Origin: an uncultured Erysipelotrichaceae bacterium
GTDB taxonomy: Bacteria; Bacillota_I; Bacilli_A; Erysipelotrichales; Erysipelotrichaceae
DNA length: 35,903 nucleotides
NCBI GenBank assembly: GCA_945877405.1
Contig: CAMCSA010000021.1
Location: forward strand, 1-35,903
Direction: 5' to 3'
The notes beneath the pieces are model-generated. The model worked only from the letters and a program-made list of their open reading frames with translations, was not told the DNA's origin and ran no database searches. Both the position numbers and the translations under genes were made by a program. Shown here piece after piece: positions 8,121 through 15,668 of this stretch. Position 1 is the stretch's first letter. Every line of letters begins with the position of its first letter.

Positions 8121-9868
8121 TGGTATCAGGGATGGAAAGCAGAATGATGTGGGATGACGGGTTTGATCCAGGTGCTCCATTAATGGAATACCCGAGAATG
8201 AACCTGCAAAGAGACAGCTATCATAATCTCAACGGATTATGGCAGTATCAGATAACAGAAAGAAGAGCGGATCCGGATCCTTCCGCATGGAAACCGATCC
8301 TTGTGCCGTTTGCTTTGGGGACAGCACTTTGCGGCAGTGATGAAAATCTGCCTGTCGGGAAGGCATTGTGGTATCGCAAACAGTTTGCCTATCAGCCAGG
8401 AACCAGCCACACTTGGATTCACTTTGAAGCAGTGGATATGGAATGTATGGTGTTTGTCAACGGGATGGAAGTCGGCATTCATAAAGGGGGTTACACCTCT
8501 TTCGGCTTTGACATTTCCCAGTATGTATCCTATCAGAATTCACTGATGCTCAGAGTCATCGATGACTCCGACTGTGGTGCTTTTTCCTATGGGAAACAGA
8601 AAGTGGACCATGGTGGTATGTGGTATACACCAACCGCTGGCATCTGGGGAACCGTATGGCTGGAGGATGTACCGAAGCACTTTGTCAGTGATATCAAGAT
8701 CACACCGGATTACGATCATTCCTGTGTGCATGTATCTTTGGCAGGGGATTTTGATCAGGCACTGGTCACGGTTGCCAGCAATGGTCATGTTGTCCATTCC
8801 GGTATTACCAATGATAAGACTTATACTGCACCGATTAAGGATATGCATCCATGGACATTGGATGATCCATTTCTGTATGATCTGTATGTACAGACGGAAG
8901 ATGATTTTGTCCGCAGTTATTTTGGCATGCGCAAGTTTTCCATCATGAATGACAGCAGGGGAATTCCCCGCTTTGCGCTCAACAATCAGATTGTGTTTCT
9001 GACAGGACTGCTCGATCAGGGATATACACCTGATGGTGGATATACATACCGTACGGAAAAAAGCATGATTCAGGAAATCATGAGTGTCAAGGATCTTGGT
9101 TTCAACATTGTGCGCAAACACATGAAGGTGGAAAGCAGAAGATACTATTATCTTTGTGACAGGCTTGGACTGCTGGTCATGCAGGATATGCCATGTGGTG
9201 GCTTTGATCATTATGATCTTTGGACAATGGGAATTCTTCCTAACCTGGGATTGCGCAGACTGAAAGATACAAAGAAGTCAGCATTTACAAGGAACAACAC
9301 TGTATTCAGGGAAAACTACAGAAAAGAACTGTTTGAGATGCTGGACAGGCTGTATTCCTTCACTTGTATCTGCAGCTGGGTTCCATTCAATGAAGGATGG
9401 GGACAGTTTGATTCGAAAAAGATTACAGAAGAAATCCGATTGTATGACAGTACAAGGCTGATTGACAGCGCTTCGGGATGGCATGATCAGGGCTGTGGTG
9501 ATTTCTTCAGCCTGCATAACTATTTTCTGCCATACAGACAGAAGAAAGACAGATACCATCGGATCTGTCTGCTCAGTGAATTCGGTGGGTATTCCCATGT
9601 TGTCCAGGGACATAACCGGATGAAAAAGGAATATGGCTATCGGAAGTATGAAGATCAGGCGCAACTGAATCAGGCTGTAGCTGATCTGTATGAAAAGGAT
9701 ATCCTGCCGAATATCCCACAAGGGCTCGCTGGATGCATCTATACACAGCTGAGTGATGTTGAGGATGAATGCAATGGCTTATGGACACAGGATCGCAAGG
9801 TACTCAAAATTGATGGTGCAAAGATGCGCAGAATCAATGAGAAAATGAAAAGAAGAGGTAGCAAATGA
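8120..9868 (+). CDS. Glycoside hydrolase family 2 protein
   Basis: A 582-residue GH2-type enzyme with an N-terminal sugar-binding jelly-roll (NLNGLWQYQ through MWYTPTAGIWGTVWLE), an immunoglobulin-like domain and a TIM barrel. The acid/base is E425 in FNEGWGQ and the nucleophile is probably E487 in LSEFGGY. This class covers beta-galactosidases, beta-glucuronidases, beta-mannosidases and relatives; specificity is not clear. No signal peptide is seen, so it acts on imported oligosaccharides or glycosides. The ATG at 8120 is preceded by AGGGGAAAG and overlaps the previous stop. The gene overlaps hslO by 4 nt (ATGA). No sugar transporter or sugar regulator lies next to it. Confidence 0.85.
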   Translation: MVSGMESRMMWDDGFDPGAPLMEYPRMNLQRDSYHNLNGLWQYQITERRADPDPSAWKPILVPFALGTALCGSDENLPVGKALWYRKQFAYQPGTSHTWIHFEAVDMECMVFVNGMEVGIHKGGYTSFGFDISQYVSYQNSLMLRVIDDSDCGAFSYGKQKVDHGGMWYTPTAGIWGTVWLEDVPKHFVSDIKITPDYDHSCVHVSLAGDFDQALVTVASNGHVVHSGITNDKTYTAPIKDMHPWTLDDPFLYDLYVQTEDDFVRSYFGMRKFSIMNDSRGIPRFALNNQIVFLTGLLDQGYTPDGGYTYRTEKSMIQEIMSVKDLGFNIVRKHMKVESRRYYYLCDRLGLLVMQDMPCGGFDHYDLWTMGILPNLGLRRLKDTKKSAFTRNNTVFRENYRKELFEMLDRLYSFTCICSWVPFNEGWGQFDSKKITEEIRLYDSTRLIDSASGWHDQGCGDFFSLHNYFLPYRQKKDRYHRICLLSEFGGYSHVVQGHNRMKKEYGYRKYEDQAQLNQAVADLYEKDILPNIPQGLAGCIYTQLSDVEDECNGLWTQDRKVLKIDGAKMRRINEKMKRRGSK

Positions 9869-10746
9869 AAGATGAGATTACAATCGCCCAGGCACTCAAC
9901 GGGCGGGTCAGAATACATGCCGCAAGAACGACACAGCTTGTTGGTGAAGCAGCAAAGGCACACCACTGCATGCCGACAAGTGCAGCAGCACTTGGCAGAA
10001 CATTAACCGCAACAGCCATCATGGCAAGTGATCTGAAAAGCTCTGCTGAGCATATTACTGCGACCATTAATGGTCATGGGCCTGCAGGTACGGTTCTTGC
10101 CCAGGCTGATGGAGAAGGCAATGTCAGAGGGTTCATCGGAGATCCGAATCTGTATCTTGTCAGAGAAGATGGACATCTTGCGGTAGGGGCTGCAGTTGGA
10201 ACGGATGGAAATCTGACTGTAACACGTGATATGGGACTTAAGGATACCTTTACCGGAATGTCTGCATTACAGAGTGGAGAAATCGGTGATGATTTTGCCT
10301 ATTATTTTGCGATCAGTGAACAGACACCATCCGTTGTAGGGGTTGGTGTACTTGTTGATCCGGATGGTTCCATTAAGGCTGCAGGCGGTCTGATTTATCA
10401 GCTGTTACCTGGAGCAGATGAGGAAGCAATTGCCTTCTGCGAAAATGTTGCCGCAAAGCAGAAACCAGTATCACAGCTGATTGAAAGCGGAATGGATCTT
10501 GAAACAATGATCCATACATATTTTCCGGACGCACAGATTCTGGCACATAAGGATGTCAGGTGGCATTGTGGCTGCAGCAGGGAATCCTTCCGTGCCTCCC
10601 TGTCCACATTGCATGATGATCAGTTAAAGGAAATGGTAGAGGATGGTAAAGGGGCAGAGATCGTCTGCCAGTTCTGCAACAGCCGTTATTTCTTTGATTC
10701 TGATGAAATACAGCAGATCCGGGATGAAAAGAAATGTGGAAGATAG
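9865..10746 (+). CDS. hslO: Redox-regulated chaperone Hsp33
   Basis: Hsp33 is a cytosolic holdase activated by oxidative unfolding. The C-terminal zinc switch is complete: C235-G-C237 and C268-Q-F-C271. The N-terminal core domain and length (293 residues) are normal. It starts inside the stop of the GH2 gene and overlaps dus at its end. The ftsH-hslO-dus neighbourhood is common in Firmicutes. Confidence 0.96.
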   Translation: MKDEITIAQALNGRVRIHAARTTQLVGEAAKAHHCMPTSAAALGRTLTATAIMASDLKSSAEHITATINGHGPAGTVLAQADGEGNVRGFIGDPNLYLVREDGHLAVGAAVGTDGNLTVTRDMGLKDTFTGMSALQSGEIGDDFAYYFAISEQTPSVVGVGVLVDPDGSIKAAGGLIYQLLPGADEEAIAFCENVAAKQKPVSQLIESGMDLETMIHTYFPDAQILAHKDVRWHCGCSRESFRASLSTLHDDQLKEMVEDGKGAEIVCQFCNSRYFFDSDEIQQIRDEKKCGR

Positions 10747-11714
10747 GAAATGTAACCATTGATAATCCGGTTGTTGCCGCACCACTTGCAGGAATTTCCA
10801 ATCCGGTCTACCGTCAGCTGATGCATGATTATGGGGTTGGCTTATCCGTATCGGAAATGATTTCCGACAAGGCTCTGCATTATGAAAACGCCAGAACGTT
10901 TGATATGTGCAGAACATTTCCGGATGAACATCCGGTTTCCCTGCAGTTATTCGGAAATGATCCCGATACACTGGCGGAGGCAAGTGAATATCTTTGTACA
11001 CATACAGACTGTGATATCATTGATTTCAATATGGGATGTCCTGTTCCGAAGGTTCTCAAGGCCAAAGCCGGATCCTATCTGATGGCACATCCTGAAGAAG
11101 CCTATGCGGCTGTATCTGCGATTGTCAGCCATTCTGATCGTCCGGTAACAGTAAAAATGCGTGCCGGATGGGATCTTCAGCATATCAACTGTGCAGAGAT
11201 CGCAAAGATCTGTGAAAAGGCTGGCGCATCTGCGATTGCGGTTCATGGCAGAACAAAAACACAGTTGTATACCGGGCACAGTAATCATGAATATATCCGC
11301 ATGGTCAAGCAGGCTGTATCGATTCCTGTAATCGGTAATGGGGATATCCATTGCGGCAATGATGCAAAGAAGATGATTGAAGAAACCGGATGTGATGCGG
11401 TCATGGTCGGAAGAGCCCTGATTGGGAAGCCGTATCTGATTCAGGAAATCCGTTCCGTTCTGGAAGGGAAGGAATATCATGAACCGGATGCACTGGAAAA
11501 AATCCGTCTGTTATATGATTATGCGCAGAAACTGTGTGAATATGATGGAGAAAAGAATGGAATCTGTCAGATGAGAGGCATCTCATCCTATTTCATTTCT
11601 TCCATTCCTTATGCATCCTCATATAAGGCACAGCTCAGCCAGATGAATTCTCTGGATGAAATGAAGGAGATTCTTGATTCCTTTGTAAAGAAAATGTTTA
11701 CCATTACAAAGTAA
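10734..11714 (+). CDS. dusB: tRNA-dihydrouridine synthase (DusB type)
   Basis: This FMN enzyme reduces uridine to dihydrouridine in tRNA D-loops. It is 326 residues long. FMN/active-site features are APLAGISNPVYR at the N-terminus, FNMGCPVPKVLKAKAG (catalytic Cys in GCP), VKMRAGWD, AVHGRTK and IGNGDI, with MVGRALIGKP near the phosphate site. It overlaps hslO by 13 nt and is therefore coupled. The start MWKIGNVTIDNP fits the family. The B-type name is by motif similarity and genomic position. Confidence 0.93.
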   Translation: MWKIGNVTIDNPVVAAPLAGISNPVYRQLMHDYGVGLSVSEMISDKALHYENARTFDMCRTFPDEHPVSLQLFGNDPDTLAEASEYLCTHTDCDIIDFNMGCPVPKVLKAKAGSYLMAHPEEAYAAVSAIVSHSDRPVTVKMRAGWDLQHINCAEIAKICEKAGASAIAVHGRTKTQLYTGHSNHEYIRMVKQAVSIPVIGNGDIHCGNDAKKMIEETGCDAVMVGRALIGKPYLIQEIRSVLEGKEYHEPDALEKIRLLYDYAQKLCEYDGEKNGICQMRGISSYFISSIPYASSYKAQLSQMNSLDEMKEILDSFVKKMFTITK

Positions 11715-11729
11715 TGTTTATGGTAAAAT
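11697..11729 (+). promoter_or_regulatory. Extended -10 promoter overlapped by an inverted repeat
   Basis: TGGTAAAAT (11721-11729) is an extended -10 without a clear -35. It is covered by an inverted repeat: TTTACC (11697-11702) with GGTAAA (11722-11727), and an inner ATTAC (11703-11707) with GTAAT (11711-11715). It overlaps the dus stop. It may be an operator for the following sigma-like genes, or a poor terminator for dus; the lack of a T run favours the former. Confidence 0.4.
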
Positions 11730-11747
11730 AGAAAAACGAGGAACAAT

Positions 11748-12074
11748 ATGAAGCAGAAAGATAAAATAGATGCATTCAAGGCGTCATGCAGAGTATATCT
11801 CAATGAAAAGGAAGCATTGGAATCTTATCATTCTACAAATCTTGGCGACAGATATATGTATGAAATGATGCAGGATGATGTTGATTTTGTTGAGGAAATT
11901 TTTGATCGTCTTGAAGAAAAATGTGGTACACAGGCAAAGCTCATGTTTTATCTTCTCTATGTCAAGGCTGAAACACAACAGGATGTTGCGAAAAAGTTCG
12001 GATTGACTCGCCGACAGCTGCAGCAGACGATTTATCGCTGGCAAAGGCAGGTGTTCGACGATGGCGAGGAGTAA
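11748..12074 (+). CDS. Small sigma-region-4-like HTH protein (copy A)
   Basis: A 108-residue protein whose C-terminal third looks like a sigma-70 region 4 helix-turn-helix (AETQQDVAKKFGLTRRQLQQTIYRW). The N-terminal part is helical and begins DAFKASCRVYL, similar to the start of the next gene (DLFKRECRKYF). Such proteins occur as phage late-gene activators (ArpU/RinA-like) and as small Firmicutes regulators; I cannot assign a named family. CGAGGA precedes the ATG. It overlaps the next gene by 14 nt and is probably co-translated. Confidence 0.6.
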   Translation: MKQKDKIDAFKASCRVYLNEKEALESYHSTNLGDRYMYEMMQDDVDFVEEIFDRLEEKCGTQAKLMFYLLYVKAETQQDVAKKFGLTRRQLQQTIYRWQRQVFDDGEE

Positions 12075-12543
12075 ACTGGCTCGACTGGATCTGTTCAAAC
12101 GGGAATGCAGAAAATATTTTACCTATCAGTCTGAAATTTCCAAAATAGATGAACGACTTCGTTCACTGGAAGTATCCATGCAGAATGTACATTCCCCATC
12201 CATGCAGAAAATAGGCTCCTCTCCAAGCCGAAAGGAGCTGGATTATCTGCGCTTTCTTGCGGCTAAGGAAGAATATGAAAAACAGCGTCAGTTTTATCAG
12301 GATAGAGTAAAGTGGATTGATGATGTTATCAATGCAATTCCATCCAAAGCATATTGTGCCATTACATGGATGACACTGGTACAGGGAAAATCACGTATGG
12401 AACTGCTCATTACATACGATACTTCCCCGGATTATGTCTATAAGACAAGAGATCTGTTTCTGAAACAGCAGCTGACAGATGAAAAGATGGAAGAATATGC
12501 AAGGACGGAACTGAACCGCCCACGTAAGGAAAAAAAGTCATGA
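12061..12543 (+). CDS. Sigma-like/phage-type regulator (copy B)
   Basis: A 160-residue helical protein. The N-terminus (DLFKRECRKYF) mirrors that of the overlapping upstream gene, then comes a coiled-coil-like stretch (about residues 20-90) and a C-terminal part (RMELLITYDTSPDYVYKTRDLF) that could be a divergent region-4 HTH. It resembles small phage-encoded transcription regulators (DUF1492/ArpU-like) in layout only. No other phage genes are nearby. A terminator follows at once, so the two sigma-like genes form a closed unit. Confidence 0.55.
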   Translation: MARSKLARLDLFKRECRKYFTYQSEISKIDERLRSLEVSMQNVHSPSMQKIGSSPSRKELDYLRFLAAKEEYEKQRQFYQDRVKWIDDVINAIPSKAYCAITWMTLVQGKSRMELLITYDTSPDYVYKTRDLFLKQQLTDEKMEEYARTELNRPRKEKKS

Positions 12544-12546
12544 TTG

Positions 12547-12575
12547 GGATATTCGAAAAAAGAATATCCTTTTTT
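12547..12575 (+). terminator. Terminator after the sigma-like pair
   Basis: GGATATTC (12547-12554) pairs with GAATATCC (12562-12569) around an A-rich loop, followed by six T. This is a textbook intrinsic terminator. Confidence 0.85.
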
Positions 12576-12605
12576 CGGATACTGTTGTGGAAACATGCGT
12601 AATAC

Positions 12606-12634
12606 TTGCCATTTTTTCACAAATGGATTATAAA
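12606..12634 (+). promoter_or_regulatory. Orphan sigma-A promoter
   Basis: TTGCCA (12606-12611), 17 nt, TATAAA (12629-12634). The expected start is near 12641. No convincing gene follows directly; a structured stretch does. Confidence 0.6.
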
Positions 12635-12640
12635 GTATAT

Positions 12641-12850
12641 AACAAAGAATGACTGAATCATGTGCAGTCAGTTCAAGCATTCAGCGTTGTCAGAAATGAC
12701 AGCTCTTTGGAAGGAGGCCGCGTCTGGATGTAAAAATGCCAATGTACCGCATCCGTGCGGACGGCATTTTCGCAAATGTTGTTTTAAATGAAATTCCTGT
12801 CGATCATTTCCGGCAGGAATTTCATTGTCTATGGATGATTGATCATCATG
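12641..12850 (+). ncRNA. Candidate structured RNA or leader, unassigned
   Basis: This stretch without a supported gene folds into several hairpins: a GAAA-tetraloop hairpin with arms GTTGTCA and TGACAGC, a two-tier hairpin (AAAATGCC with GGCATTTT enclosing CCGCA/TGCGG), and a perfect 13-bp stem (12787-12799 with 12814-12826). A strong AAGGAGG (12711-12717) precedes an ATG immediately followed by TAA (12728-12733). A 50-codon ORF starts at 12736, but its spacing from the AAGGAGG is poor and it runs into the blaI promoter, so I do not call it. The stretch matches no riboswitch class I recognise, and has no good T tail. Confidence 0.4.
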
Positions 12851-12862
12851 GGGTTCTTTCTG

Positions 12863-12913
12863 TTGACTTTCCTACTCTAATGCATTAGACTTAAGGTAGT
12901 CTAATAGATTATA
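12863..12913 (+). promoter_or_regulatory. blaI promoter with double operator
   Basis: TTGACT (12863-12868), 17 nt, TAGACT (12886-12891) is the promoter. A perfect palindrome TCTAATGCATTAGA (12876-12889) lies across spacer and -10. A second, imperfect copy TCTAATAGATTATA (12900-12913) lies 24 bp further, centre to centre. This spacing fits two repressor dimers and implies autoregulation by the BlaI-type repressor. Confidence 0.75.
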
Positions 12914-12926
12914 GTGGAGGGGTACG

Positions 12927-13292
12927 ATGGAAACACCAAAGATATTTGAGAGTGAATACAGGTTCTGTCAGATTCTCTGGGACAATGAGCCGGTAAGAAG
13001 CAGTGAACTTGTCAGGTTGTGTCAGGAAATCCTGGGATGGAAACAGTCTACGACCTATACGGTCATCAAGCGTCTTTCACAACGGGGCGTATTACAGAAT
13101 GAGCACTCCGTTGTAACAAGTCTTGTATCCCGGCAGCAGGTGCAGACAGCCGAAATTGATGAGCTGATCGAAAACAGATTCAATGGATCCATTCCATCAT
13201 TTCTGGCTGCATTTACAGACAGCCATGCATTATCGAAAGAAGATCTCGATGATATTCAGAAGATGATTGATACGATCCGGAAGGGACGATAA
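12927..13292 (+). CDS. BlaI/MecI-family transcriptional repressor
   Basis: A 121-residue BlaI-type repressor: winged-helix N-terminal domain (about residues 5-80; SELVRLCQ, then STTYTVIKRLSQRGVL, the recognition helix and wing) and a C-terminal dimerisation part. In this family the repressor is released when a partner BlaR1/MecR1 metalloprotease senses a signal. The partner follows immediately, 1 nt after the stop. The operator pair upstream supports autoregulation. No beta-lactamase or penicillin-binding protein gene is adjacent, so the signal and any other targets are open. Confidence 0.9.
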   Translation: METPKIFESEYRFCQILWDNEPVRSSELVRLCQEILGWKQSTTYTVIKRLSQRGVLQNEHSVVTSLVSRQQVQTAEIDELIENRFNGSIPSFLAAFTDSHALSKEDLDDIQKMIDTIRKGR

Positions 13293-13293
13293 T

Positions 13294-15093
13294 ATGACTG
13301 TGTTATTAAGAACACTGGCGGATATGAGTGTCCAGGCTTCCTGGATCATTGCGGCGACAGTGGTACTGCGCTTTGTATTCCGCAACAGATCAAAGAAATT
13401 CCGTCTTGCGTTATGGGCAGTAGTGGCATTCAGATTGACCTGTCCCCTCAGTTTTGAGGCACCGTATTCTCTTGGCCTTCAGCAGCAGGCTGTTACAGGG
13501 GCTGCCGGTCTCAGTCAGTTGAAGGAATATACGGTAACGACTGGTAGCAGTCCGCAGTCTGCCGGCATATCTGTTATGTATGTTGTTTCTGCGATATGGC
13601 TTGCAGGTGTGATCGCTTTTGGAATATATGCTCTGATACAGTATATCCGTATGAAACAGCGTCTTTGTACGGCAGTGATCCTGCAGGATGGAATCATGGT
13701 TTCCGATCAGATCCGAACACCATTTGTGATGGGCTTGATTCATCCGTATATCTATCTGCCATGTGGTCTGGACGAGAATGACAGACAATACGTCATTGAT
13801 CATGAAAGAATGCATATCCGTTATCTGGATCCGGCTGTAAGACTGCTTGGATGGTTTCTGACATGTATACACTGGTTCAATCCGGTGGTCTGGATCGGAT
13901 ACAGACTGTTTGTACAGGATATTGAACTGGTCTGTGATGAAAGAGTCATTGAACACTATACATCTGATCAGCGAGCTGATTACAGTATGGCTATGGTGCA
14001 TTCCAGTATTTTTGCCACAGGCATGCATCTGATCTGTCCGCTTGGCTTTGGAGAAACCGGTGTCAAAGAAAGAATCCATTCGATCATGAATTACAGAAAG
14101 CCGTCTTTCTGGGTGACTGTAGTGTGCATTGCGGTATGTGTTGTTACAGCTGCATGTTTTCTGTCGCATCCCCGCAGAACGTCTTTTTCCATGAAGATTA
14201 CCGTGCCGGCAGGTTCTGAACTGGAGTACTACTATGCTTCCAGTCAGATTGCTCCGGAAAACTCCTCTTTGAAAGTTGTATGCGAACAGGGGCAGGGAGA
14301 GTTTTCGGTCGTATTGCGGGAATGTGAAAACCGCGATGGTGAGTGGATTGAGACATATATGGAACCTGGAATATCCGGTACAGTGCCTGTGAAAAAGGGT
14401 GTCTGGTATGATTTTGGAATCCGGGCAATGAACACAACAGAGGAAGATGTGGTATATACACTGCTGGTAAAGCCGGTGGAGCTCCGCATTGAAGATGGTG
14501 TGTATGGAGAGCTGGAACAGTATCGCAGCAGTTATGTCGGAGATGCTTCCAACAGTGCAGGACTTGCGATGGCTCTGCCGTATGGGGAAAATTTCCGTTA
14601 TGATCATATTGAACTGCAGACTGATGCGATGCCATATGGAATGACAGTATTTCTGAAAGGCACCGGGAAAGGAACAGGATTACAGAACTGTGCACAGACC
14701 GCATTTGATCTGATCAGTAATCTTGATGAAATCTCCTTCTGTAAAGCAGATGATAGAGAAGTCATTGCATCATATGTCCGCAACAGATTATGGGCTGAAA
14801 AGAAAGAGCCGATTACAGGCACATGGGTACTGACATTCGGAAATGATGATATATCTGAGATTTCCATGCAGATGGAAAATGAAAGTCTGCATATGAACAA
14901 TGCCGATGGATCATTGTTTAAAAAAGGGGAGCAGTTATCCCTGATTGAGCTTGCAGCAGATGCGGATGCGACGGTTTCTGCCCGAAACCGGAATCATGAG
15001 GTAATTTTTCAGGCTTATGTGAGAAACGGATTTGTGGAAGGCATGGATATGAAGATTGCCGAAATGGATGACTGGGACCTGACCCTTCAATAA
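13294..15093 (+). CDS. BlaR1-type M56 metallopeptidase with DUF4825-like C-terminal domain
   Basis: I place the start at ATG 13294 (AAGGGA upstream), giving 599 residues. The N-terminal ~300 residues hold about four membrane spans and an M56 zinc peptidase with HERMH (H170, E171, H174). A further span at about 275-290 leads to an extracellular part. That part lacks the penicillin-binding sensor domain of BlaR1. Instead it has a beta-rich segment, then a stretch like DUF4825 (YVGDASNSAGLA, IELQTDAMPYGMTVF), then ~100 residues unlike anything I know. It probably senses an envelope signal and triggers cleavage of the upstream repressor. Confidence 0.87.
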   Translation: MTVLLRTLADMSVQASWIIAATVVLRFVFRNRSKKFRLALWAVVAFRLTCPLSFEAPYSLGLQQQAVTGAAGLSQLKEYTVTTGSSPQSAGISVMYVVSAIWLAGVIAFGIYALIQYIRMKQRLCTAVILQDGIMVSDQIRTPFVMGLIHPYIYLPCGLDENDRQYVIDHERMHIRYLDPAVRLLGWFLTCIHWFNPVVWIGYRLFVQDIELVCDERVIEHYTSDQRADYSMAMVHSSIFATGMHLICPLGFGETGVKERIHSIMNYRKPSFWVTVVCIAVCVVTAACFLSHPRRTSFSMKITVPAGSELEYYYASSQIAPENSSLKVVCEQGQGEFSVVLRECENRDGEWIETYMEPGISGTVPVKKGVWYDFGIRAMNTTEEDVVYTLLVKPVELRIEDGVYGELEQYRSSYVGDASNSAGLAMALPYGENFRYDHIELQTDAMPYGMTVFLKGTGKGTGLQNCAQTAFDLISNLDEISFCKADDREVIASYVRNRLWAEKKEPITGTWVLTFGNDDISEISMQMENESLHMNNADGSLFKKGEQLSLIELAADADATVSARNRNHEVIFQAYVRNGFVEGMDMKIAEMDDWDLTLQ

Positions 15094-15116
15094 AAACGGA
15101 TATTGCTATCCGTTTT
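15093..15116. terminator. Bidirectional terminator
   Basis: CGGATA and TATCCG pair around TTGC, flanked by AAAA and TTTT so it works in both directions. Both convergent genes end inside or at the edge of it. Confidence 0.8.
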
Positions 15117-15573
15117 CTTTCTGTCTGGCAAGGGCAATCATATTGGACAGCTGAACTCTGTATAACAGCAGGTCATCTTCCATTGGGTTGGCTACTACTG
15201 CAGCAATTCTTTCATTTCCATTCAGGAAATCCAGCAGATCCTGTTTTGTCAACAGCAGCAGTGATTCACCATCTTTCAGCTGTGGCTTGAAAGATTGAAA
15301 CAGATCCATGTCTGTAAAGACAGGGAAATACCGTTCACCATCTGTGCCTTCCATCATGTCAGCTCTATCTATGTCGGCAATGTTCAGGTCTTTCTTTGTG
15401 GTATCTTTCAGAAATGCGGAACCGATGAATTCCACATCTTCGCAAAGATACAGAGTCAGGTCTGTTAAAGCAATCCGCATGCCTTCTTCAGATAAAGGCG
15501 CTCTTCTTTGGGCAAGCAGCTGACTCAGTTTTGCATCTTTGTGATAATCAATAATATTCGTGAAATAACGCAT
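15106..15573 (-). CDS. SseB-domain-like protein
   Basis: A 155-residue soluble protein. GERYFPVFTDMDLFQSF followed by LLLTKQDLLDFLNGNERIAAVVANP resembles the SseB N-terminal domain (family pattern: a value to store, PVFTD, then a position with conserved NP). Its function in Firmicutes is unknown. GAGAG lies upstream of the ATG, and TATAAT at 15604-15599 with CTGCCA 18 nt further upstream gives a promoter. It is divergent from the MarR-activase gene, with 95 nt between. Confidence 0.65.
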   Translation of the reverse strand: MRYFTNIIDYHKDAKLSQLLAQRRAPLSEEGMRIALTDLTLYLCEDVEFIGSAFLKDTTKKDLNIADIDRADMMEGTDGERYFPVFTDMDLFQSFKPQLKDGESLLLLTKQDLLDFLNGNERIAAVVANPMEDDLLLYRVQLSNMIALARQKENG

Positions 15574-15668
15574 CTGTTTTTTCTCTCTTTTCCATTGGAA
15601 TTATACACGAAACAGGAAGGAATGGCAGTTTTTCTGTATAATAATAACAATAGAAAGAAGAGGAATCC

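Noticed and set aside
12701-12725. GGAGGCCGCG stretch similar to a T-box antiterminator bulge
   Set aside because: The required TGGNACCGCG is not present, there is no specifier loop, and no aminoacyl-tRNA synthetase or amino-acid gene follows.
12736-12888. A 50-codon ORF (begins MPMYRIRADG) over the structured stretch before blaI
   Set aside because: The AAGGAGG is too far from its start (18 nt), it is full of strong hairpins, and its end runs into the blaI promoter and operator.
13411-14607. 398-codon minus-strand ORF opposite the BlaR1-type gene
   Set aside because: Its composition is low-complexity Cys/His/Ile/Ser-rich as expected for an antisense frame, and no start signals are present.
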